Shown here: one piece after another, positions 1 through 7,345 of the stretch
Layout of the letters: each line of letters starts with the position of its first letter
Position numbering within the stretch: position 1 is the stretch's first letter
Assembly: GCA_949285905.1 (NCBI GenBank)
Contig: CASDZV010000044.1
Coordinates: 1-51,464, forward strand
Length of the DNA stretch: 51,464 bases
From: an uncultured Spirochaetales bacterium
GTDB taxonomy: Bacteria > Spirochaetota > Spirochaetia > Sphaerochaetales > Sphaerochaetaceae
Reading direction: 5' to 3'
The notes under the pieces: model-generated
Databases searched by the model: none
What the model was told of the DNA's origin: nothing
The model's input: only the letters and a program-made list of their open reading frames with translations
Position numbers and translations under genes: made by a program

Positions 1-118
1 ACGTGACAGTCCGCCCTTCCTCCACCGAGTATATCCTCGCAAGGTTCTCGAGCTCCTTCTTCCATTCGCTTGGAATGGAGATGTTTATCTGGACATTCTC
101 CGTTCTTGGCCGCGCCAT
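1..118 (-). CDS. Partial ribbon-helix-helix-like DNA-binding protein (N-terminal 39 residues)
   Basis: Only the first 39 codons are inside the window; the gene continues past the left edge. It starts MARPRTENVQINISIP, a basic N-terminus followed by an alternating hydrophobic strand, then a predicted helix (SEWKKELENLARIY). This strand-helix layout is typical of CopG/Arc/MetJ-type ribbon-helix-helix repressors, but the second helix is not visible, so the family call is an inference. The start codon is supported by GGAGGCGA eight bases upstream. A perfect palindrome abuts the ribosome binding site, as expected for an autoregulated small repressor or an antitoxin. Confidence 0.55.
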   Translation of the reverse strand, partial: MARPRTENVQINISIPSEWKKELENLARIYSVEEGRTVT

Positions 119-128
119 TTTCGCCTCC

Positions 129-147
129 ATATACATAGATTGTATAT
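129..147. promoter_or_regulatory. Perfect 7-5-7 inverted repeat, candidate operator
   Basis: ATATACA, five bases (TAGAT), then TGTATAT: both arms match exactly. It directly abuts the Shine-Dalgarno of the divergent partial RHH-like gene. A bound dimer here would cover its transcription start and could block ribosome access. Autoregulation is inference. Confidence 0.5.
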
Positions 148-175
148 TAATTATATGCATTCATCGACCTTTTTC

Positions 176-204
176 TTTACTGATTGCTTCATCAATGCCA
201 TCAT
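176..204 (+). promoter_or_regulatory. Promoter of the zinc-ribbon/flavin protein, candidate leaderless start
   Basis: TTTACT, a 17-base spacer ending in TGC, then CATCAT; six bases later is the ATG at 211. The extended -10 (TGn) and this spacing place the predicted +1 on the A of the ATG. No Shine-Dalgarno is seen upstream of this ATG. Confidence 0.4.
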
Positions 205-210
205 CTAATC

Positions 211-789
211 ATGGAAGGTAAACATATCTGCCAGAGTTGCGGAACCGCCATTGACTCACCGGATCTCTTCGGCACTCATGGTGATGGACACATGAACGAG
301 GACTACTGCATCAATTGCTATCAGAACGGTGTCTTCATTTCCAATCAGGATGCCATGCGGCATCATCCAGATCCCAAGCGCTGGATGAAGGATGAGGACA
401 AGGCTTCATGGATTATTGACAGATGCGGATACGTCACACTCTCTACCATCGACGAGCAAGGTTTTCCTCGCCCTGTCGCAATCGATGTCATCCAGCATGA
501 TGGGATAAGGGAGATATGGATGACGACATACCGAAACTCAGTGAAGGCAATGCATATCTTCTCGAATCCCAAAGCAGGAATCTCTTTCGCAAGAGAAGCT
601 GACAGTATCAGCCTCACCGGAACAGCCGAGGTCATTACGGAAAAGGATATGCTCAGGCTATACTGGAAGGATTTCTCCATCCATTACTATCCAGATGGAG
701 TTGATGATGAAAACTACTGTCTGATCAGGTTCTCTGCAAAGACTGCAAAGCTCTGGATTGATGGCAAGTCTTCTGCTCTCTCATTCTGA
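211..789 (+). CDS. Zinc-ribbon plus pyridoxamine-5'-phosphate-oxidase-like (general stress type) fusion
   Basis: 192 residues. The N-terminus has CQSC and, about 28 residues on, CINCYQNGVF, a four-cysteine zinc ribbon. From about residue 60 the chain resembles the split-barrel flavin-binding domain of the general stress protein 26/pyridoxamine oxidase-like superfamily (STIDEQGFPRPVAIDV, then EIWMTTYRNSVKAMHIFSNPKAGISF). Such proteins bind FMN or related cofactors and probably act in the cytoplasm; the substrate cannot be told. The in-frame TTG at 184 is possible, but the ATG at 211 is preferred because the zinc ribbon starts right after it and a -10-like element lies six bases before it. It is followed by a terminator, so it is probably a single-gene unit. 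Confidence 0.75.
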   Translation: MEGKHICQSCGTAIDSPDLFGTHGDGHMNEDYCINCYQNGVFISNQDAMRHHPDPKRWMKDEDKASWIIDRCGYVTLSTIDEQGFPRPVAIDVIQHDGIREIWMTTYRNSVKAMHIFSNPKAGISFAREADSISLTGTAEVITEKDMLRLYWKDFSIHYYPDGVDDENYCLIRFSAKTAKLWIDGKSSALSF

Positions 790-806
790 TTCTGTTGCTT
801 TCATCC

Positions 807-832
807 CATCGGCAAGCCAATGTTTTTTTTTT
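807..832 (+). terminator. Rho-independent terminator after the zinc-ribbon gene
   Basis: CATCGG, loop CAAG, CCAATG (one C-A mismatch) followed by ten T residues. It lies 17 bases after the stop codon. The stem is short, but the T-run is strong. Confidence 0.55.
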
Positions 833-863
833 GCAACATTTCTATAACCACCAGCACTTCCTA

Positions 864-2105
864 TTATTCCGGTACAACACGCATGAAGCGCTTCTTTCCT
901 GCTTTAAGAAGGAATTCACCATCTTCTGAATCGGAGAGCGTAATCACTGCTTTAGGATCTGAGATCTTCCTGCCGTTGATTTCAGCACCCCCCTGTGTAA
1001 CAAGTCGTCTTGCTTCTCCATTCGAGGAAGTGAGGCCGGAACGTGTATAGAGTTCGAGTACGCCGATTCCATTCTCAAACTCCCCTTTAGCTATAGAAAC
1101 AGAAGGTATGCCTTCCTTGCTGCCAGAACCTCCGAAGAGCGACTTGGCAGCATCCTTTGCCCTCTCTGCCTCTTCTTCTCCATGGACAATCTTCGTGACC
1201 TCATAAGCAAGTCTTGCCTTTGCGTCATTGATATTCCTCTTCGGATCCTCATATTCCCTGATCTCATCAAGATCCATGAATGTGAAGAGCTTCATGAAAC
1301 GCACAGCATCTGCATCGGCCACATTCCTCCAGTACTGGAAGAAATCATATGGTGAATAGAGCTCTGGAGAGAGGAATACGGCCCCCTTCTCGCTTTTTCC
1401 CATTTTCTTGCCATCAGCTCTCATGATGAGATTGAACGTCAGGCCATAGCACTGCTCACCACCCATGCGCTGGATGAGATCGATACCGGCAACGATATTA
1501 CCCCACTGGTCAGCACCGCCGATCTGCAGACGGCATCCTGTTTTCTCATTGAGCATCTTATAGTCATAGGACTGCAGAAGCTGGTAATTGAACTCAATAA
1601 ACGAAAGTCCCCTCTCAAGGCGCTGCTTGACACCTTCGAATGTCAGCATCCTGTTGACAGAGAAATAGACACCAACTTCCCGGAGGAACCTGATGTAATT
1701 GAGATCGACAAGCCAGTCGGCATTATTCATCATCCTAGCCTTGCCAAGCCCCGGCTTCGGATTCTCCGAGAAATCCACAATCGTACCAAGCTGTCCCCTG
1801 ATCTTCTCCACATTTGATGCGATCGTCTCTTCAGAAAGGATCTTTCTCATCTCTGTCTTGCCAGAAGGATCCCCGATAAGACCTGTACCACCACCAACAA
1901 GAGCAATTGGATTATGCCCAGCCTCCTGCAGATGGTGCATTGCGAAAAATGGCACGATATGCCCGACATGGAGCGATGGTCCTGTCGGGTCAACTCCGCA
2001 GTAGAATGTGACAGGACCCTTATCCATCAGATCGGAAAGCCCTTCCAGATCCGTGCAGTCCTTTACAAAACCTCTGTCAACGAGCGTCTGTATCGCTTTA
2101 TTCAT
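864..2105 (-). CDS. tyrS: Tyrosyl-tRNA synthetase
   Basis: 413 residues, normal for bacterial TyrRS. It charges tRNA-Tyr in the cytoplasm. The class I signature HVGH appears near residue 47 and the KMSKS equivalent KMGKS near 235, with the tyrosine/tRNA-binding region GGADQWGN between them. The C-terminus (about 345-413) looks like an S4 RNA-binding domain (SNGEARRLVTQGGAEINGRKI). Its ATG overlaps the stop codon of glyS (ATGA), indicating translational coupling; AGAGGG lies seven bases before the ATG. It is the last gene of the gltX-glyS-tyrS series. No clear terminator was found downstream. Confidence 0.95.
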   Translation of the reverse strand: MNKAIQTLVDRGFVKDCTDLEGLSDLMDKGPVTFYCGVDPTGPSLHVGHIVPFFAMHHLQEAGHNPIALVGGGTGLIGDPSGKTEMRKILSEETIASNVEKIRGQLGTIVDFSENPKPGLGKARMMNNADWLVDLNYIRFLREVGVYFSVNRMLTFEGVKQRLERGLSFIEFNYQLLQSYDYKMLNEKTGCRLQIGGADQWGNIVAGIDLIQRMGGEQCYGLTFNLIMRADGKKMGKSEKGAVFLSPELYSPYDFFQYWRNVADADAVRFMKLFTFMDLDEIREYEDPKRNINDAKARLAYEVTKIVHGEEEAERAKDAAKSLFGGSGSKEGIPSVSIAKGEFENGIGVLELYTRSGLTSSNGEARRLVTQGGAEINGRKISDPKAVITLSDSEDGEFLLKAGKKRFMRVVPE

Positions 2106-3433
2106 CAGAGAACCCTCTCATATGTCTTCATAGCATTATGGATGAATGGAACAAGCTGATCAGCGGCGACTCTTTCCTGCTTCATTGAATCACGGAAACG
2201 TACAGTTACTGAATGATCCTCAAGTGTCTGGTAATCGACAGTGACGCAATACGGCGTACCGATCTCATCCATTCTCCTGTAGCGGCGGCCAACAGCTCCG
2301 CTCTGATCATAGAATGTCACGAAATCCTCTCTCAGAGAATGCTCGAGCTTGGAGGCATACTCGGCAAGGCCATCTTTCTTGACAAGTGGAAGCACTGCAA
2401 CTTTCACTGGTGCGATCGCAGGATGGAAGTGGAGAACTGTTCGTGTGTCCCCTTCAGGTGTTGCTTCCTCATCATATGCATCAGAGAGAGCCATCAGGAC
2501 ATTCCTTGTAAGACCTGCAGATGTCTCTACTACATATGGAATGAAGCGCTCATTTGTCTCAGGATCAAGATATGTCATGTCCTTGCCGGAGAACTTCTGA
2601 TGCTGAGTAAGATCATAATCAGTGCGTGAATGCACGCCCTCAAGCTCCTGCCATCCCATAGGGAAGAGGAACTGGATATCATATGCGTCCTTTGCATAGA
2701 ATGCCAGTTCATCAGGTCCGTGCTGATGCCATCTGAGATGATCCGGATGAATACCCATCTTCTTGTAGTAATTCATCCTCTGTTCCCTCCAGTACGGGAA
2801 CCATTCCTCATCTGTACCTGGCTTGCAGAAGAACTGCATCTCCATCTGCTCGAATTCGCAGGAACGGAAAATGAAGTTCTTCGTCGTAATCTCATTGCGG
2901 AATGACTTACCGACCTGTGCGATTCCGAAAGGAAGCTTCACTCTCGACGACTGCACGACATTCTTGAAATTGACGTAAATTCCCTGTGCTGTCTCTGGGC
3001 GAAGATAGACAACTGAAGCGTCATCGCTTGTCGGGCCAATATGTGTCTGGAACATCAGATTGAAGTTTCTTGGCTCTGTGAAAGTGCCTTTATTGCCACA
3101 TACCGGACAGGGAGCCTCAAGATCAATCTGATCAGCTCTGAAACGCGAGTGGCAGACTTTGCAGTCAACCATCGGATCTGTGAAATTCGAGACATGTCCG
3201 GATGCTTCCCAGACACGTGGATGCATGAGAATAGCGGCATCAAGACCGACAATGTTGTCGTGCAGCTGTGTCATCTCCTTCCACCAGAAATCCCTGATAT
3301 TGTTCTTGAGCTCAACACCCATCGGGCCGTAGTCATAAGCGCCATTGAGACCTCCGTAGATCTCGCTGGACTGGAATATAAAGCCACGACGGCGGCAGAG
3401 CGATACGATTTTATCCATTGTTACTTCAGCCAT
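2105..3433 (-). CDS. glyS: Glycyl-tRNA synthetase, single-chain (archaeal/eukaryotic-type) form
   Basis: 442 residues. This is the alpha2 dimeric class II GlyRS rather than the split GlyQ/GlyS form: it begins with the catalytic core (RRRGFIFQSSEIYGGLNGAY, YDYGPMGVELKNN), has a CxxC...CPxC zinc-binding insert (CKVCHSRF, CPVCGN), the class II motif around YLRPETAQGIYVNF, and an anticodon-binding domain from about residue 340. I chose the ATG giving MAEVTMDKIV because GAGGAG sits seven bases before it; a longer reading to 3448 has no ribosome binding site. One base separates it from gltX upstream, and it overlaps tyrS downstream. Confidence 0.95.
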   Translation of the reverse strand: MAEVTMDKIVSLCRRRGFIFQSSEIYGGLNGAYDYGPMGVELKNNIRDFWWKEMTQLHDNIVGLDAAILMHPRVWEASGHVSNFTDPMVDCKVCHSRFRADQIDLEAPCPVCGNKGTFTEPRNFNLMFQTHIGPTSDDASVVYLRPETAQGIYVNFKNVVQSSRVKLPFGIAQVGKSFRNEITTKNFIFRSCEFEQMEMQFFCKPGTDEEWFPYWREQRMNYYKKMGIHPDHLRWHQHGPDELAFYAKDAYDIQFLFPMGWQELEGVHSRTDYDLTQHQKFSGKDMTYLDPETNERFIPYVVETSAGLTRNVLMALSDAYDEEATPEGDTRTVLHFHPAIAPVKVAVLPLVKKDGLAEYASKLEHSLREDFVTFYDQSGAVGRRYRRMDEIGTPYCVTVDYQTLEDHSVTVRFRDSMKQERVAADQLVPFIHNAMKTYERVL

Positions 3434-3434
3434 T

Positions 3435-4913
3435 TCAATTCTCCTCAAATAGCTTCACTGCCCTTGCAAGGCGTTTTTCTGTCTCATCCATTCCCAGAAG
3501 CCGTATTGAATCGAAAAGCGGCAGGGAAACTGTTGAATTCGTTATAGCAACCCTAATGGGCTGGAATACACCATTTACTTTGATACCAAGTTCTGCAGCA
3601 AGAGAGGAAAGCTTCTCTTCGATGACTTCCTCCTTCTCGCCACCCTTGAGTCCTGAAAGAAGAATACAGGAACCTTTCCTGAGCGCTTCACCTGTCTTGG
3701 TCTCATCAGAACCTTTGGCAATGTAAATGGCCTTATCTGTCACAGCATTATCCTCAAAGAGGAACGCAGTGAGCGGAACGACATCTGAAAGCACCTTCAT
3801 GCGTTCCTTTACAGGAGGTACAATCTTCTCGACAAGGGCTTTATCGCTATCAGTAAGAGGCTTGGAGACATATCCTGCTTCCTCAAGATATGGAGCGATA
3901 AGCGAAGAGAGACGCGCATTGTCTGCCTGTCTGATGTACTGTCCATTGAACCAGTCAAGTTTCTTATAATCAAAAACCGCAGGAGCTTTGTGTATGCCTT
4001 CCATTGTGAAGCACTTCTCCAGATCCTCCTTTGAGAAGAACTCAGTCTCACCGTCAAGGGACCATCCGACAAGTGTTACATAGTTAATAATTGCCTCTGG
4101 GAGGTACCCCTTTGCACGGAAATCCCTCACAGCTGTAGACCCATGGCGCTTTGAAAGCTTCTGTCCATCCTTGCCCATGACCATCGGGAGATGGCAGTAC
4201 TGCGGTACTTCCCACCCGAAAGCTTCATAGAGAAGCACGTGAAGAGGACCTGATGGAATCCACTCCTGTGCACGCATGATATGAGTAATCTTCATCAGAT
4301 GGTCATCAATGACATTCGCAAGATGATATGTCGGGAAACCGTCACTTTTCAGAATGACCGGATCGGGAGAAATGTCGCGGTTGCGCCGTGTTATATCTCC
4401 CATGAGAATATCGTGGAATGTCGTCTTGCCTTCTGTAGGAACGCGGAAGCGGATAACAGGCTTTATACCTTGTCTCAAAAGCTCCTTGATCTCAGAGTCT
4501 GAAAGATGTGCGCAGTGCCTGTCATACCCCTGATACTCGCTCTTTGACGCTGCCTGTTCCTTCCTCAGCTCCTCAAGGCGCTCTGGAGTACAGAAGCAGT
4601 AATATGCTTTCCCTTCATCGACAAGGCGCTGTGCATATTCGCGGTAGATATCGAATCGCTCTGACTGGATATATGGACCATAAGGTCCTCCGACAACAGG
4701 CCCCTCATCCCACTTGATGCCAAGCCACTCAAGCGTACTGTAGAGATCTTCCAGAGATTCATCGGAATATCTCTCCCTGTCTGTATCCTCAACACGGAGT
4801 ATGAACTTACCTCCGTTTGCTCTGGCGAAGAAATAGTTGAACAGTGCTGTACGTATACCCCCGATATGCTGCAATCCGGTGGGTGATGGCGCATAGCGAA
4901 CTCTCACGTCCAT
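3435..4913 (-). CDS. gltX: Glutamyl-tRNA synthetase
   Basis: 492 residues, normal length. It begins MDVRVRYAPSPTG with the HIGH-equivalent motif QHIGGIRTALFNYFFA, has the GluRS signature VRYAPSPTG, and the KMSKS loop KLSKRHG near residue 250. The C-terminal anticodon-binding domain is present. A separate GlnRS is encoded elsewhere in this window, so this GluRS is probably discriminating, although sequence alone does not prove that. AGGAG nine bases before the ATG is the ribosome binding site and is part of a small hairpin. It is the first synthetase gene of the run, 55 bases after the hydrolase gene. Confidence 0.95.
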   Translation of the reverse strand: MDVRVRYAPSPTGLQHIGGIRTALFNYFFARANGGKFILRVEDTDRERYSDESLEDLYSTLEWLGIKWDEGPVVGGPYGPYIQSERFDIYREYAQRLVDEGKAYYCFCTPERLEELRKEQAASKSEYQGYDRHCAHLSDSEIKELLRQGIKPVIRFRVPTEGKTTFHDILMGDITRRNRDISPDPVILKSDGFPTYHLANVIDDHLMKITHIMRAQEWIPSGPLHVLLYEAFGWEVPQYCHLPMVMGKDGQKLSKRHGSTAVRDFRAKGYLPEAIINYVTLVGWSLDGETEFFSKEDLEKCFTMEGIHKAPAVFDYKKLDWFNGQYIRQADNARLSSLIAPYLEEAGYVSKPLTDSDKALVEKIVPPVKERMKVLSDVVPLTAFLFEDNAVTDKAIYIAKGSDETKTGEALRKGSCILLSGLKGGEKEEVIEEKLSSLAAELGIKVNGVFQPIRVAITNSTVSLPLFDSIRLLGMDETEKRLARAVKLFEEN

Positions 4914-4920
4914 GAAAACA

Positions 4921-4939
4921 TCTCCTACTTAACAGGAGA
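4921..4939 (-). promoter_or_regulatory. Hairpin masking the gltX Shine-Dalgarno
   Basis: On the transcribed strand TCTCCT, seven bases, AGGAGA: a perfect 6-bp stem whose 3' arm is the gltX ribosome binding site. It could lower or regulate translation of the synthetase operon. No T-box specifier or antiterminator features are visible. Confidence 0.4.
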
Positions 4940-4947
4940 AGATTACA

Positions 4948-4979
4948 TTCTTTCCTCTCCGATGGCAATCAGGAAAGAA
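4948..4979 (-). other. Intercistronic hairpin between hydrolase and gltX
   Basis: A 9-bp perfect stem (TTCTTTCCT with AGGAAAGAA) around a 14-base loop that contains the hydrolase stop codon. No T-run follows it on the transcribed strand, so it looks more like an mRNA stability or processing element than a terminator. Confidence 0.4.
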
Positions 4980-5820
4980 AGTCAATGACGGCATTCACTG
5001 CCTTCTCTTCTCCGCTTTTATCAGGATCATAGAAAAGGAAGTGGGTGCATTCAGGGATATGGATGTGCTTTCTCCCGCTTTTTGCTGATGAAGCAATGAA
5101 CTGAGCAGGCTTCTCACCTGTGATCTGATCTTTGCCTGCGGAGATTGCGAGAATGGGGACACTAATACTTTTCTGCACCTTCTCAGCCTCTTCCATCAGC
5201 TTATACAGCTCATAGAGTTCTCGCATATAAACCCATGACCAGTACTCACCGCCAAGGTAATCATCATCCTCAGGAGCGTTCTCATAATACATCACATACT
5301 CGCTCTGGTGATGCCAAGGCGTAGGAATACGCTTTCTGAAAAGAGAGAAGAGATATATCTGCCAGAGAGGCTTCGGAGATTTCATGCCAGGGTATCCTAC
5401 AGCAGGAGAAGCAAGCACAATACGCTCTGCACCGACACGCGAAGCAGCTACAAGAGCAACAGAAGCTCCCATAGAGTGGCCGAGAAGATAAACATGGCTG
5501 TAGCGCTCATTCAGATCAGAGAGCGCATTTACAGCAACACCAACCCAGTCATCTCTTCTGGAATGACTGAAATCATCGCCGCATGTTCCCGCACCTGGCA
5601 GACGAGGCACGAAGATATCGTAACCGAGTGCATATAAATCACGCGAAGGGCGCACGAGTTCCCCTGGATACCCCGCATAGCCATGAACAAGAAGAACAGC
5701 CACAGAACTCTTTTCTTCGTGGGTCATTGAGAAGGACCGGCCTGCAGTGCATGGACTTTTCCTGTCATGATAGACACCTTCATACCATGAGACGGGAACT
5801 GAATAGCGGATGGTCACCAT
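4969..5820 (-). CDS. Alpha/beta-hydrolase, carboxylesterase or monoacylglycerol-lipase type
   Basis: 283 residues. It has the oxyanion-region motif LLVHGYAG near residue 43, the nucleophile elbow GHSMG near 117, an aspartate in AGKDQITGEKP and a histidine in CTHFLFYD, giving a complete Ser-Asp-His triad. There is no signal peptide, so it should be cytoplasmic. Its sequence style matches carboxylesterases of short acyl esters; the natural substrate is unknown. The start codon has AGGAGG just upstream. The gene overlaps the stop of the LuxR-type regulator by seven bases, so the two are probably cotranscribed. Confidence 0.8.
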   Translation of the reverse strand: MVTIRYSVPVSWYEGVYHDRKSPCTAGRSFSMTHEEKSSVAVLLVHGYAGYPGELVRPSRDLYALGYDIFVPRLPGAGTCGDDFSHSRRDDWVGVAVNALSDLNERYSHVYLLGHSMGASVALVAASRVGAERIVLASPAVGYPGMKSPKPLWQIYLFSLFRKRIPTPWHHQSEYVMYYENAPEDDDYLGGEYWSWVYMRELYELYKLMEEAEKVQKSISVPILAISAGKDQITGEKPAQFIASSAKSGRKHIHIPECTHFLFYDPDKSGEEKAVNAVIDFLS

Positions 5821-6707
5821 GAGGCCTCCTGCAGGAGATTCAGAAGATCGATACGGCTTCCGACATTTGTCTTCGAGAAGATGTTTGCGATATGGTTATT
5901 GACAGTATTGACAGAAATCCCCAGCTCAGAGGCTATCTCCTTATTTGTAAGCCCCTTCTTGATGAGCTTCACGACTTCAAATTCACGCTCGGTTATATGA
6001 TACAGACTGCTGACTGTCTCGAATGAGAAATCCTGCTGTTCCTTTGCCGCATTATTCTCCTGATGGTGAAGTGCAGTGAAAAGGAATACCAGTTCCGCTA
6101 TCGTATATGAAAGGCAGATAACAGGTATTGAGATCATCCTGAAATATTCGAAGAAGACTGCAAAAACAACAAAAGGAATCATCGCAAATGAGATGATGAT
6201 AAGCGTGAAGCACGCTGTACGCACTGACTTTTCCTTGATGCTTCTTCTCTCGTGAAGGAGAAGTATCACACAATAAAATACAGCCAGCGTCCAGACAAGA
6301 TACTGCAGTATAGAGAAAACAGAGTTCCCTGTAATCAACCATGCCACTGAAACTCCAAGATAGAGCCCCCCTGAAGCGAAGGCACCGATCTTTTCCGGAG
6401 TCTGCATAGGACGAGCTACAATCCAGTTGATGGCAAAAAGAAGCAATACGAGAATAAAAGCAGAGTCAGCAATCATCAATCCTTCCCAGATATAGTGAAG
6501 AATGAGACGCGCAGTTCCCGTAAATGCAAAATATACAGCTCTGTCCAGTGCGAATGAGACTACGGCACCCAGAAGGGATGCAGAGAAAACAATAAGAGCC
6601 CAGGACCAGGAGTATCTGGCACGCCGCGTCCATATAATCGAGAGCGCGAGATCCATGCTGACGACGGACAGTGCCAGAAACGAGAGGAGAAGAGGGACCA
6701 CATCCAT
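5814..6707 (-). CDS. Membrane-anchored LuxR-family transcription regulator
   Basis: 297 residues. Roughly residues 1-215 form about seven hydrophobic segments, i.e. a polytopic membrane domain, and the last 65 residues form a LuxR/GerE helix-turn-helix (ITEREFEVVKLIKKGLTNKE, then ELGISVNTVNNH). Proteins of this layout bind DNA while sitting in the membrane and probably sense a lipophilic signal. It lies two bases after rloB and overlaps the hydrolase, so it may be cotranscribed with the RloAB pair. What it controls cannot be seen; the AAGG before its ATG is distant, suggesting weak or coupled translation. Confidence 0.8.
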   Translation of the reverse strand: MDVVPLLLSFLALSVVSMDLALSIIWTRRARYSWSWALIVFSASLLGAVVSFALDRAVYFAFTGTARLILHYIWEGLMIADSAFILVLLLFAINWIVARPMQTPEKIGAFASGGLYLGVSVAWLITGNSVFSILQYLVWTLAVFYCVILLLHERRSIKEKSVRTACFTLIIISFAMIPFVVFAVFFEYFRMISIPVICLSYTIAELVFLFTALHHQENNAAKEQQDFSFETVSSLYHITEREFEVVKLIKKGLTNKEIASELGISVNTVNNHIANIFSKTNVGSRIDLLNLLQEASW

Positions 6708-6709
6708 CG

Positions 6710-7345
6710 CTAGCGACGGACCTTCTGGTTATGGGACATATCTGCAAGTCCGCAGATTTCAGTCAGATTCTCATCGAAATCCGGCATCGTAGTTGCCTTG
6801 AGACCTGTCGAAGCAATTGCAACACTGTTGTAATTGCGCGCATTGAGGTCTGCAGCACTATGACGCGGGAAAAGCTTGATGTGAAGATTCAGCCCCTTCG
6901 TGAGGAAATACTCAGGTGTCAGCTCATAGCCAGGAATAGCACTCCTGAGCTTCTCCTTAAGCGGTGCGAGATCTTTTACAAATGCAGTCGGCGCGCCAAG
7001 GTGGAGTATGAACCAGAGCTCGAATGACGGATTGAAGTAAAGCATCTTCACTTTCTTCTTCTCCGCATATTCCTCCATCTCCTTCACGCTGTCGACAGTT
7101 GCAGAAACATCATCGAAACCGAAGAGCGCCCATGCAGAGTCAAAGCGCCCCTTGCTCCTCTGCCTGCCAGTCCAGTCAATCAGCGCCTCAAGACTTTTCG
7201 TCTGGGAAGGTGCCTGAAGGACGGTGAGATTAACGTAACGGCAATCTTTTCTCATCTGCGAAAAGTAAAGTGCTTCTGCTTCTGTTGCACAGACCAGGAG
7301 CAGCATTCTCTTCGGCTCTGTTGTATTCTTCTTACGCGTTTTCAT
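6710..7345 (-). CDS. rloB: RloB-like TOPRIM protein (AbiLii-type defence component)
   Basis: 211 residues. It has the RloB family landmarks: a basic N-terminus, the strand LLLVCATEAEALYF corresponding to the usual CEGxxTExxYF, an acidic FGFDD segment, and the diagnostic FNPSFELWFILH near residue 105. RloB proteins pair with an AAA ATPase (RloA) in restriction-linked loci and in the AbiL abortive-infection system, where the TOPRIM part is the likely toxic nuclease. The usual first catalytic glutamate seems to be alanine here (CATE instead of CEG), so activity is uncertain. The gene overlaps rloA by 14 bases and has GGAGG before its ATG. Confidence 0.75.
   Translation of the reverse strand: MKTRKKNTTEPKRMLLLVCATEAEALYFSQMRKDCRYVNLTVLQAPSQTKSLEALIDWTGRQRSKGRFDSAWALFGFDDVSATVDSVKEMEEYAEKKKVKMLYFNPSFELWFILHLGAPTAFVKDLAPLKEKLRSAIPGYELTPEYFLTKGLNLHIKLFPRHSAADLNARNYNSVAIASTGLKATTMPDFDENLTEICGLADMSHNQKVRR

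Noticed and set aside
820..840. AATGTT...AACATT around the T-run as a hairpin
   Set aside because: The T-run itself would be the loop; the CATCGG/CCAATG stem before it explains the site better.
2213..2905. Plus-strand open frames opposite glyS
   Set aside because: They lie fully antisense to a well-supported synthetase, have no family resemblance and are typical shadow frames.
3434..3448. Earlier start for glyS at 3448
   Set aside because: It would overlap the gltX stop region and lacks a suitably spaced ribosome binding site, whereas GAGGAG precedes the ATG at 3433.
4914..4968. T-box riboswitch before gltX
   Set aside because: The gap is only 55 bases and has no T-box consensus or specifier loop, so a T-box leader cannot fit.
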